DNA of 9,922 nucleotides, taken from the NCBI GenBank assembly GCA_021399405.1, contig JAAFKL010000257.1, positions 1 to 9,922 of the forward strand. Direction: 5' to 3'. Below, piece after piece: positions 1 to 5,795 of this stretch. Every line of letters starts with the position of its first letter. Position 1 is the first letter of the stretch. Position numbers and translations under genes: made by a program. The DNA is from Candidatus Heimdallarchaeota archaeon. GTDB lineage: Archaea; Asgardarchaeota; Heimdallarchaeia; Heimdallarchaeales; Kariarchaeaceae. The notes below the pieces were generated by a model. That model saw only the letters and a program-made list of their open reading frames with translations, made no database searches and was not told where the DNA came from.

Positions 1-243
1 ATCATATGTTACTCTTTTTCTACTTTTAGTAGTCAAAGTTAGTCGATCCAACAAACCAGTATCAATTTGGTATTTGTCGCGTTTTGATAATGTTACCAGG
101 TTATCATGTTCTTTCTTCATTATTCCGAGATATTTTTTAATAATCTTTGAATCTCGCTTTTGCATACGATGGTATCTCAATTGCTGTGATCGAGACATTT
201 TATCCCAATGGATCGGGATTTGTATGGCAAAAGTATGTTTCAC
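1..243 (-). CDS. N-terminal part of a probable TnpB/OrfB-type (IS200/IS605-like) transposase, running off the left edge
   Basis: A minus-strand frame stays open from a stop at 253-255 to base 1, so the gene continues outside the window. The first start is GTG at 243 (81 residues in the window); an ATG lies at 198. The stretch between them reads FAIQIPIHWDKMSRSQQ, which resembles an archaeal TnpB N-terminus, so the GTG is preferred. The rest is very basic, with a KKYL segment, LTLTTKSRKRV near the edge, and many Arg/Lys. Known TnpB proteins are RNA-guided nucleases carried by IS200/IS605 or IS607 elements. The catalytic DED residues and the C-terminal zinc finger would lie outside the window, so the call rests on N-terminal resemblance only. 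The neighbouring truncated reductase fits a mobile-element insertion. Another basic transposase or DNA-binding protein is possible. Confidence 0.45.
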   Translation of the reverse strand, partial: MKHTFAIQIPIHWDKMSRSQQLRYHRMQKRDSKIIKKYLGIMKKEHDNLVTLSKRDKYQIDTGLLDRLTLTTKSRKRVTYD

Positions 244-354
244 TTGATTAAATTATACAATTAGTTATTAAAAACTGATTAGACAGTACATTGTAAGTGA
301 AATTCTCTAATTTTCCATATCTCCATATTTAGCGATAGAAATAAAGCTAGCTTT

Positions 355-516
355 TCAGGTCATGGGTGCTATATCAAGTGTATTTATTCCGTATTTATCC
401 AAGGCAAGGGAGATTGCTTTATCAGCCTCTTCTTGAGGTAAAATACCAACTCCACATCCACCAAGGGAAACCACGCTCACTTTATGGCCAGTTCTTCCAA
501 ATTTTCTGAATTCCAT
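355..516 (-). pseudogene. Aldo/keto reductase, N-terminal fragment
   Basis: From ATG at 516 the minus strand encodes 53 residues to a TGA at 355-357. The sequence has the family's first strand and loop: residues 2-10 EFRKFGRTG, then KVSVVSLGGCGVG, the helix EEADKAISLALD, and GINTLDIA. In intact aldo/keto reductases the last piece continues as D-x-A-x-x-Y-G with the catalytic Asp and Tyr of a TIM barrel of roughly 300 residues. Here it ends A-P-M-T-stop, so the catalytic Tyr and the rest of the barrel are missing. It cannot be a working NADPH-dependent reductase. The similarity stops about 110 bases before the transposase start on the same strand, which suggests the insertion cut the gene. The remainder could lie left of the window. 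Confidence 0.7.
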
Positions 517-586
517 TCGATAATAACTCTCATCATAAATGCAAATTAAAAGTTCTTGAGGGATTGAGGTATGAAAAGATACGGAA

Positions 587-874
587 ATGAATAAATGCGG
601 GCTAGTGCATATCTGCTTATTTCAGCAATACACAGATGTTATGGGAGTAGTACCGCTATATATCTATCAAATCGTGCATAAATTACATATGACGGACTTG
701 CCCTCCAATTTTGATTTCCATAAGTTCCTAAATGACGGCATTAAAGACGAATTCTCTCCTATTCTTGAAGGTATAAAACAAACCGGTATAAGGGCGAAAA
801 GACGTGAGGACATAACTGCTGTTCTTGATAATTACTTCAAATCAAAAGAATTGAAATCTGTATCTGCTTCATAA
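587..874 (+). CDS. Small hypothetical protein
   Basis: The frame is open from ATG 587 for 95 residues. The second half looks like real coding sequence: DLPSNFDFHKFLNDGIKDEFSPILEG, then a basic stretch GIRAKRREDI and a helical end VLDNYFKSKEL. The first ~34 residues look poorer in coding character. A TATA-like box at 655-667 lies about 28 bases before an in-frame ATG at 689, so a 61-residue leaderless product starting MTDLPSNFD is a serious alternative. I do not recognise the family; nothing suggests a membrane segment or a metal site. The gene follows the broken reductase divergently and ends before a strong hairpin at 899-940. Confidence 0.45.
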   Translation: MNKCGLVHICLFQQYTDVMGVVPLYIYQIVHKLHMTDLPSNFDFHKFLNDGIKDEFSPILEGIKQTGIRAKRREDITAVLDNYFKSKELKSVSAS

Positions 875-898
875 GTTTTCTACATTCCCAAATCTGTT

Positions 899-940
899 TC
901 CCTGTTCTAACTACCATCAATTTTCTTAGTTAGACAGGGA
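899..940 (+). terminator. Hairpin between the hypothetical gene and the zinc-ribbon gene
   Basis: Bases 899-912 pair with 928-940: CCCTGT and CTAACT against AGTTAG and ACAGGG, giving 13 pairs with one bulged T and a 15-base loop. TATTTT follows at once (941-946). The position 25 bases after a stop codon suits a transcript end, although archaeal termination relies mainly on T-runs. The TATA-like box of the next gene abuts it. Confidence 0.5.
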
Positions 941-943
941 TAT

Positions 944-951
944 TTTAAGTA
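944..951 (+). promoter_or_regulatory. TATA-like box before the zinc-ribbon gene
   Basis: TTTAAGTA sits directly after the hairpin. Adding the usual archaeal distance of about 26 bases puts transcription start near 973, downstream of the ATG at 967 and just before the ATG at 982. This favours 982 as the start codon. Confidence 0.4.
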
Positions 952-981
952 TAATAACGAGATTCAATGTGTAGAAATATT

Positions 982-1206
982 ATGAATCCAATTCTTTACC
1001 ATTGTAGAAGTTGTAACAAAGATGGCGAACCTCAGAACGGGTTTAGTTTCAAAGCTCTTTTTCAGAATCTATTTGCTCCCTGGTATTATTTTATCGGCGA
1101 ATCTAGACCGAAAGTTTTCACTCAAAAATGTCCACATTGTGGAAGTGCACGTGTAAGCGCTACAATTAAAGAAGCTGGTCAAAGGGAACCTTTAGCTAAT
1201 AGATAG
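982..1206 (+). CDS. Small zinc-ribbon protein
   Basis: The product has 74 residues from ATG 982; an in-frame ATG at 967 adds five, but the TATA-like box predicts a transcript starting after it. It begins MNPILYHCRSCNKDG and later carries KCPHCGSARV, so two CxxC knuckles (C8/C11 and C50/C53) can bind one zinc ion. Between them is an aromatic segment, FSFKALFQNLFAPWYYF, too short and mixed to call a membrane helix. Zinc ribbons of this size occur in many archaea as nucleic-acid-binding or protein-contact modules, but I cannot assign a function. The gene stands alone and converges with the VOC gene; the stop codons are only about 20 bases apart, separated by T-rich sequence. Confidence 0.7.
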   Translation: MNPILYHCRSCNKDGEPQNGFSFKALFQNLFAPWYYFIGESRPKVFTQKCPHCGSARVSATIKEAGQREPLANR

Positions 1207-1223
1207 ATTCTATATCATATTCT

Positions 1224-1646
1224 TTAATCATATTTATCGGCAAAAAATTCTTTATCCGGTTCCCAAAATTCAATTTTATTATTTTCAGGGTCCAATGCCC
1301 ATCCAAATTTTCCATATGAATAAGATTGTATTTCATCTACTACTTGTATTCCATCATTTTGTAATTTTTCAATTAAACCTTCAATATCTCTAACAACATA
1401 ATTTATCATCCATGAGCTTTTCGATGGCTCAAAATATTTTGTATCTTTGGGAAATGGGGCCCAGACAGTGTTATGATTTTCACCATCAGATGTTTTCCAT
1501 CTGAAGGTAATTGCAGTGTCTGTCTCATCGTATGGTAGTTGAGAGGAAAAGCCAAGTGTTTCCTTGTACCATTTTTGTAAATTACTAGCATTATTTGCTT
1601 TAAAGAACACTCCTCCTATTCCAATAATATGAGATTTTACATCCAT
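1224..1646 (-). CDS. VOC-fold (glyoxalase/bleomycin-resistance-like) protein
   Basis: This 140-residue protein matches a single VOC unit of two beta-alpha-beta-beta-beta modules. Module one starts IGIGGVFFKANNASNLQKWYKETLGF, the typical first strand and helix before an LGF turn. Module two starts WMINYVVRDIEGLIEKLQNDGI and ends FGWALDPENNKIEFWEP, with E126 at the usual metal-binding glutamate position. The usual first-strand His is not present (GIGGVFF), so the metal site may be incomplete and the enzyme class (glyoxalase, dioxygenase, drug binding) cannot be told. A CAATATAA box (1671-1678) centred about 28 bases before the ATG supports a leaderless transcript from this start. It converges with the zinc-ribbon gene. 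Confidence 0.85.
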   Translation of the reverse strand: MDVKSHIIGIGGVFFKANNASNLQKWYKETLGFSSQLPYDETDTAITFRWKTSDGENHNTVWAPFPKDTKYFEPSKSSWMINYVVRDIEGLIEKLQNDGIQVVDEIQSYSYGKFGWALDPENNKIEFWEPDKEFFADKYD

Positions 1647-1670
1647 TACTGGCTAATATTTCTCAGACAA

Positions 1671-1678
1671 TTATATTG
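1671..1678 (-). promoter_or_regulatory. TATA-like box for the VOC gene at 1224-1646
   Basis: On the minus strand this reads CAATATAA. Its centre lies about 28 bases before the ATG at 1646, the distance expected for a leaderless archaeal transcript. Confidence 0.4.
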
Positions 1679-1718
1679 TTTACTCTCGAGGAATAATTCC
1701 TAATCATGTAAATTATTG

Positions 1719-2132
1719 TTATTGGTTTATATCAATTAAACCCACAAGTTGAATTAAATCCTTTGCTGCATTACTATATTGTCTTATCAATCCAGATGGG
1801 CCGAGATGGATCCTTCCATAGAATCTGGTTACAATGATTAATGTATTGAAAACACTGAAACTTTGAAGAATATTAAGTATTGGTTGACCCGCGCATCCTT
1901 TTACTTCTCCATCATCATCCCAATTTTCAGCAATTCCGTTTTCATCAACTATACGATATGCATATGCGTTATGTGTTGCTTTTTTCATCTCTTTTTTAAT
2001 TTCTTTAAGTGCTTCTTCCATCTCACTAATTGAGCTTATAGGTACCGCTGTGGCTATAAATTTTGATTTTTTCTCAATTACTGGATGGCCTCTACTTTTC
2101 TCCTTAATTTTGAAAAAACCAAAACTGTCCAT
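1719..2132 (-). CDS. IMPACT/YigZ family (UPF0029) protein
   Basis: The product has 137 residues from ATG 2132; a longer reading from TTG 2156 adds eight residues outside the family's usual start. It shows the IMPACT N-terminal domain in order: KKSKFIATAVPI (22-32), KKATHNAYAYRI (50-61), DDDGEVKGCAGQPILNIL (72-89), IIVTRFYGRIHLG (99-111) and SGLIRQYSNAA. The typical bacterial and archaeal forms are DDGEPxGTAGxPIL and RYFGGxxLGxGGL, so this copy has C80 for the usual Thr, F104-Y105 for Y-F, and R107 for the second Gly. It covers only this domain; YigZ proteins are usually about 200 residues with a second ferredoxin-like domain, which is absent. Eukaryotic IMPACT acts in GCN2 signalling; archaeal function is unknown. 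Confidence 0.85.
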   Translation of the reverse strand: MDSFGFFKIKEKSRGHPVIEKKSKFIATAVPISSISEMEEALKEIKKEMKKATHNAYAYRIVDENGIAENWDDDGEVKGCAGQPILNILQSFSVFNTLIIVTRFYGRIHLGPSGLIRQYSNAAKDLIQLVGLIDINQ

Positions 2133-2211
2133 CAAATATAAATAATCAAGTAACAATTAAGAAATTTATGAATGTGCAAATTGTGGGATTGGAGAATCTA
2201 CTAATTTCCTG

Positions 2212-2556
2212 TTAAATCTTAGTTGCACTGACATCATCATGTATGAAAGTTTGTTCACCCACTCTATCAATCCTCATTATTAACTGACAAGCTGGGTCAG
2301 GACAAATTACACGCGAATCTGTTTCCATCCAATCATATGGATGGTTTTTCCTTTGTTTTGCTGGGAGTAAGGGAAGAGCAGATTGTATTGCATATAGACA
2401 GAAATCTTGATTCTTGGGTAATGATATTTTTCCTCCTTTGAAGAAGAATTTGTCCCCAATCTTCATTGAACAAGTACAATTCCCGTTGATCTCCTCTACA
2501 ATAACCTCAAGATTATAGAGATCAAATTGTTGCTTTTCATTTGAATTCTTATCCAT
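2212..2556 (-). CDS. TIGR04076 family protein
   Basis: The 114-residue protein has the features of this small uncharacterised family: a first strand LEVIVEEINGNC ending in a Cys (C27), a KIGDKFFF segment (32-39), a FCLYAIQSALPLLPA stretch with C53, and the signature ICPDPACQLIMRIDRV with C85 near the end. The conserved cysteines suggest metal or redox binding, but the family's biochemical role is not established. It begins 19 bases after the stop of the luciferase-like gene on the same strand, so the two could be co-transcribed. However, an AATATAAT box at 2576-2583, inside the end of that gene, is well placed (about 24 bases) for its own promoter. Confidence 0.75.
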   Translation of the reverse strand: MDKNSNEKQQFDLYNLEVIVEEINGNCTCSMKIGDKFFFKGGKISLPKNQDFCLYAIQSALPLLPAKQRKNHPYDWMETDSRVICPDPACQLIMRIDRVGEQTFIHDDVSATKI

Positions 2557-2575
2557 TATTACTTCTAACAGTTCA

Positions 2576-3598
2576 TTATATTCCTTGTATATATTCTTTT
2601 ATTACCGGTAAGACTTCTTTCCCAAGTAATTCCACACCACGATTCATTTCCAATCCGTGCGGTGTTCCATATTCTATCCTAGAGGCTCCACCATCAAACA
2701 ATCGAATCGACTGTTGGATGACATCTTCGACAGTTCCTGCAAAAGCAAATTTTTCTAATAAGCTATCTGATATGAATTCACTTGCTGCATCGAAATCATA
2801 ACGTTTGGTGGCTTCAGTAATTCCTTCAAGTATTGATTTTTCTAAGTTTACTGTTTTATCAAGTTCTGCCACAACTGGGAGATATAGTGAAACTTCTTTT
2901 TTTGCCAATTCTCTGGCAACTTCACCTTCCTCATCTACAACACAAACAGCTCCCGCTACAATCGCAACTGAATTCTGAAACGATCTTTTAATTTTAATTT
3001 CATCAATTCTCTTCTTAAAATATGAAACATAATCCGAGTTGACAGTCCCTCCAATTTTTACCTCCGAAACATATGGAAAACATCGATCCAATGTTTTCAG
3101 TCCCCACGTACCTAGGAGCATTGGAATCTTTGCTTCTGTGGTGTTCCATCTTAACGTATCTCCACCACTTAATGGGAAGAATTCGCCTTCTAATTCTCTT
3201 TTGTCTCTGTTTAATAGGTGATTTATGCAAATGAAAGCTTCTCTCAAAGCGGTAATTGGCTTGGGATGAGATACTCCGATGAAATCTAACCAGGCCCCTC
3301 TTGCGAGTCCCAGATACGCTCTACCTTTGGATAAATCATTTAATAGTGATATATTCCCAGCTATATTCATCGGGTGACTTGTAAAAGGATTAACCGCAGC
3401 AGGACCTAATTTAATTTTGTCAGTGGTTTGAGCAATAATTGTTAGTGGTAACCAGGCCGGTTGATACAGCATATCGTTATAGACTGTTATACGATCAAAT
3501 CCGAATTCTTCAACCTTCTTTGCAATCCGTCCATATTCCAATATTTCTTTATCTGTTTGAAATGCAATACTAACTTCAAGTTCTGGTTGATTATTCAT
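2576..3598 (-). CDS. LLM-class flavin/F420-dependent oxidoreductase
   Basis: At 340 residues this is a full-length luciferase-like TIM barrel. The N-terminus reads SIAFQTDKEILEYGRIAKKVEEFGFDRITVYND, the standard first strand and helix with the Asp after strand two. DKIKLGPAAVNPFTSHPMNIAGNISLLNDLSKGRAYLGLARGAW follows, the block around the cofactor phosphate site in this superfamily. The C-terminus has FAFAGTVEDVIQQSIRLFDGGASRIEYGTPHG, typical of the methylene-tetrahydromethanopterin reductase (Mer)-like branch. Members use FMN or F420; in an archaeon F420 is more likely. The substrate is not known, and true Mer cannot be claimed without its partner genes. The first in-frame ATG is used as the start. 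The neighbour on the same strand is the TIGR04076-like gene. Confidence 0.85.
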   Translation of the reverse strand: MNNQPELEVSIAFQTDKEILEYGRIAKKVEEFGFDRITVYNDMLYQPAWLPLTIIAQTTDKIKLGPAAVNPFTSHPMNIAGNISLLNDLSKGRAYLGLARGAWLDFIGVSHPKPITALREAFICINHLLNRDKRELEGEFFPLSGGDTLRWNTTEAKIPMLLGTWGLKTLDRCFPYVSEVKIGGTVNSDYVSYFKKRIDEIKIKRSFQNSVAIVAGAVCVVDEEGEVARELAKKEVSLYLPVVAELDKTVNLEKSILEGITEATKRYDFDAASEFISDSLLEKFAFAGTVEDVIQQSIRLFDGGASRIEYGTPHGLEMNRGVELLGKEVLPVIKEYIQGI

Positions 3599-3694
3599 TG
3601 CCTATAATTGAATGAAGTTATTGATTTCTTAAGATTTATTAGATTAAAAGACAATATAGTGATTTCAAGTGGATAATGTTGAAAATTAATTCGT

Positions 3695-4276
3695 TTATCT
3701 TATTCTCTTATTCAAGTATATAACTGTAGATAAGGAAAGTATGAGGGGTAAAAGCAAGACAGATATTTGTAAATTCTCTGACTCAGCATCAATAGGGGTA
3801 CCTACAACAAAATCCATATTTTCATCAGGGTGCCCCAATCCACAAAATATGTGACAATGAGATTCAAGCACTGTAGGCTCTGACGGTAATATTGTGGCAG
3901 CTGATCTCTTTCCGCCCAGTGTTTCTCCAGGCATGGGTCTATCTGCAGCTAAAGCAATCCCAAGGTCATCAATAGCAAGGCCATGTTGAACATCTACACT
4001 ATAAATCTCGAAAACAATTCCTGTACTAACCACAAATGGTCCAACAGATTCATCAGATCCACTTTTAGCCATGTAATTGCCTTCTCTGAATGCAATCTCA
4101 ATGGATTCATTTTCTTGTAATTGGTATACATAAAATTGCCATTGAGACATGATAATTTGTAAATGGTATTTACCATCATCAGAGATGACAGGTACATCAT
4201 TTTCAGTAGCTAAAGATGTATTTGATGGAAAAATAATCATTGAAAACAAAACAGCAAAAAGGAGAAATGACCTCAT
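3695..4276 (-). CDS. Stand-alone CuA-domain protein (cytochrome c oxidase subunit II-like), membrane anchored
   Basis: This 193-residue protein has an N-terminal signal peptide (about 1-23), a cupredoxin domain, and a C-terminal membrane helix (about 171-188) followed by KRIR, so the copper domain should face outside. Subunit II features are SQWQFYVY (44-51), SVDVQHGLAI with H98 at the first CuA histidine, and SHCHIFCGLGH with C141, C145 and H149 in the C-x3-C-x3-H pattern. The expected axial Met two residues after H-x-x is not there: the loop reads HPDENM, with E152 at the usual place and M154 two residues on. Known subunit II proteins instead carry N-terminal membrane helices and sit beside the heme-copper subunit I gene; none is visible here. 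It may be an orphan oxidase subunit, an electron carrier, or a copper-binding relative. A box at 4301-4310 supports this ATG. Confidence 0.8.
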   Translation of the reverse strand: MRSFLLFAVLFSMIIFPSNTSLATENDVPVISDDGKYHLQIIMSQWQFYVYQLQENESIEIAFREGNYMAKSGSDESVGPFVVSTGIVFEIYSVDVQHGLAIDDLGIALAADRPMPGETLGGKRSAATILPSEPTVLESHCHIFCGLGHPDENMDFVVGTPIDAESENLQISVLLLPLILSLSTVIYLNKRIR

Positions 4277-4300
4277 AGTAATAACAATATACCAACCACG

Positions 4301-4310
4301 CTTATTTAAT
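4301..4310 (-). promoter_or_regulatory. TATA-like box for the CuA gene
   Basis: On the minus strand this reads ATTAAATAAG, centred about 29 bases before the ATG at 4276. The divergent gene has its own box at 4433-4445, so the intergenic region 4277-4465 carries two back-to-back promoters. Confidence 0.4.
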
Positions 4311-4432
4311 TATTTCTATTAATTGAATTATCTTGCACGCCCATTATTTATTCAGATCAAAATAAATTCAATTGAAAGTGTATGGGTGAAATTTCTTAAC
4401 TGAATTATCGCTTTTTGACTAACATTATCCCC

Positions 4433-4445
4433 AAAATATATTTTA
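4433..4445 (+). promoter_or_regulatory. TATA box that places the start of the next gene at 4466
   Basis: AAAATATATTTTA is a strong A/T box. Its centre is about 27 bases before the ATG at 4466. Starts at TTG 4415 or ATG 4445 would lie upstream of, or inside, the promoter. Confidence 0.5.
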
Positions 4446-4465
4446 TGGAAAACAAAGTTAGAACA

Positions 4466-4681
4466 ATGTCTAAACATTTGGAGATTTTTCAAGAACGAGT
4501 AAAGAGAGATGTAAGTATCTTTTTCAAAAAAGGAGACAAGGTAGAGAAGCTAACTGATTGCAGATTAATACATTTAGATGAACAAGGTATAACATTTGAA
4601 GACAAAGTAAAAATAGGCAAGAACAGAATTAAATTCATTCCGAATTATAATCTAGTAATGATTGAGCAAGAATTTGTTTAA
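4466..4681 (+). CDS. Small hypothetical protein, possibly a small beta-barrel
   Basis: From ATG 4466 the product is 71 residues, starting MSKHLEIFQERVKRDV. A longer frame goes back to ATG 4445 and TTG 4415, but the TATA box at 4433-4445 makes 4466 the best start. After a short basic helix the sequence alternates in the manner of a compact beta-barrel: DVSIFFKKGDKV, DCRLIHLDEQGITFED, KNRIKFIPNYNLVMIEQEF. The pattern strand - KxG - DEQGI - RIKFIPxxNLVMIE is reminiscent of Sm/Hfq-like folds, but this is a resemblance of pattern only. An RNA-binding or protein-contact role is therefore only a guess. It is transcribed divergently from the CuA gene, and an apparent new promoter separates it from the next gene. 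Confidence 0.6.
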   Translation: MSKHLEIFQERVKRDVSIFFKKGDKVEKLTDCRLIHLDEQGITFEDKVKIGKNRIKFIPNYNLVMIEQEFV

Positions 4682-4772
4682 TTACAAATCAGCACCAACA
4701 TATCCTAAAATTACTCTCTTTATCGATTCAATTAAATAACATTCAATTATGCAGTACTGTCTGTCAACTTAG

Positions 4773-5168
4773 TTGCATTCTAAAGATCTAAATTATAATA
4801 AAGAGAAATACAATGCAATCAAATCAGATTTTTCTCAGTTTCATTCCTCACCATCACAGTTGTCAATGATATATGAACTATCATCAGATTTGGCTGTGAG
4901 ACTCGGAATTGAGGACGTTGTGATGCGACAAATTTACATCAAATCTTTCATTGAATGGCAGAAAATAAACAAACAATTCCATTTTGAAAATGAACTGAAT
5001 CTATCTCAATTCAAATTAGCAAGGTCAACTAAAATCAATGAAATAATTATTGAAAATATATTGAATCTTGTAAAGAAGCCGCAATCTGATGTTAGAGAGT
5101 ATATTGGGGAAAAAGTAGCAGAAACCTTCTCAATATATGTAAAGAAATATGCAGGAAGGTCGAGTTAA
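4773..5168 (+). CDS. Hypothetical all-helical protein
   Basis: The frame runs 131 residues from TTG 4773; the first ATG would be residue 32 and would remove well-formed sequence, so the TTG is kept with reservation. The sequence is charged and mainly helical: an N-terminal basic segment, LSMIYELSSDLAVRLGIEDVVMRQIYIKSFIEWQKIN, then KINEIIIENILNLVKKP and REYIGEKVAETFSIYVKKYAG. I see no cysteine clusters, membrane helix or nucleotide-binding motif. The helix LGIEDVVMRQIYIKSFIEW faintly recalls cyclin-like helices of TFB-type factors, but not enough to assign. A possible TATA-like stretch, CAATTAAATAAC, lies near 4729-4740. The gene ends just before the hairpin shared with the DinB-like gene. Confidence 0.6.
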   Translation: MHSKDLNYNKEKYNAIKSDFSQFHSSPSQLSMIYELSSDLAVRLGIEDVVMRQIYIKSFIEWQKINKQFHFENELNLSQFKLARSTKINEIIIENILNLVKKPQSDVREYIGEKVAETFSIYVKKYAGRSS

Positions 5169-5176
5169 AAAATAAG

Positions 5177-5206
5177 AAAATATTGGATTGATCTGACCAA
5201 TATTTT
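5177..5206. terminator. Perfect 10-bp hairpin between convergent genes
   Basis: AAAATATTGG (5177-5186) and CCAATATTTT (5197-5206) are perfect inverted repeats around a 10-base loop. The stem lies nine bases after the stop of the plus-strand gene and overlaps the stop codon of the minus-strand gene (5205-5207). It reads as stem plus T-run on both strands, so it probably ends both transcripts. Confidence 0.65.
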
Positions 5207-5663
5207 ACAGAAATTTCTTCAGTTGATCAATATGAGCTTCACCATGGTCAACAAAAAAATTAAAAATAGCCTCAATACTAATTTCCCCAGCTTCGGGATG
5301 GATCCCTAATTTTTGCCAATCTTCTTCAGAAAGATTTTCGGAAAATTTACCCCATCTTTCACAAATTCCAGATAACAAAGTAAGTGATCCTGTAATGCTT
5401 ATATTATCTGTATCCGGTGCATTTACCCATGTATCCTGATCAAAAGTTTTGAGAATAGTCATATCTTCAGTGTAAATCCATTTAACTCTCATATACGCAT
5501 GAAGGTGAGCATCAGCTATGTGGTGGACAATCTGATTAATTGACCAACCACCTTCTTTGGTGGGTTCTGCGAGCTTTTCTTTTGATATCATTGAAACAAT
5601 TTCTGAAATATCCTTTGCTTGTGATTTCAATCTTGCTATCTTAGATTTAGTTTCTACTGACAT
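5205..5663 (-). CDS. DinB/YfiT-like four-helix metal protein
   Basis: The 152-residue protein matches the DinB_2 / YfiT fold. It has GGWSINQIVHHIADAHLHAYMRVKW (38-62), the helix with H47/H48 in the W-S-x-x-x-x-x-x-H-x-x-D pattern; LKTFDQDTWVNAP in the middle; LGIHPEAGEISIEAIFNFFVDHGEAHIDQLKKF at the end with H140 and H144. The three His positions match the divalent-metal triad of the family. Known members include bacillithiol and mycothiol transferases and other S-transferases, and the P-E-A-G segment before the last helix is typical. The thiol or substrate used here cannot be read from the sequence. The ATG at 5663 is the only good start. The gene is transcribed alone, divergent from the second VOC gene, and converges with the helical protein across a shared hairpin. 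Confidence 0.85.
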   Translation of the reverse strand: MSVETKSKIARLKSQAKDISEIVSMISKEKLAEPTKEGGWSINQIVHHIADAHLHAYMRVKWIYTEDMTILKTFDQDTWVNAPDTDNISITGSLTLLSGICERWGKFSENLSEEDWQKLGIHPEAGEISIEAIFNFFVDHGEAHIDQLKKFL

Positions 5664-5763
5664 AATTCAATATTTACTGTGATTTCATAATGATTTGTCC
5701 AAAGAAATACCAATTTGTCAAATTCATATCCATGAACGTGATTTGATTTATTTTTTGAAAATC

Positions 5764-5773
5764 TAATATTTAT
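5764..5773 (+). promoter_or_regulatory. TATA-like box for the VOC gene at 5796
   Basis: TAATATTTAT is centred about 27 bases before the ATG at 5796, fitting a leaderless transcript. Confidence 0.45.
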
Positions 5774-5795
5774 CTAAACTTAATACTGATTATTT

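Noticed and set aside
1406..1591. Minus-strand frame inside the VOC gene
   Set aside because: It lies wholly within a well-supported VOC coding region in another frame and has no family features.
2541..2801. Plus-strand frame opposite the oxidoreductase C-terminus
   Set aside because: Antisense to conserved coding sequence; low-complexity Ser/Pro-rich translation typical of a shadow.
3015..3230. Overlapping frames on both strands inside the oxidoreductase gene
   Set aside because: The conserved TIM-barrel protein explains this DNA; the alternatives have no promoter and no recognisable sequence.
3994..4200. Minus-strand frame within the CuA gene
   Set aside because: It overlaps the cupredoxin domain in another frame, while the CuA ligands lie in the longer frame.
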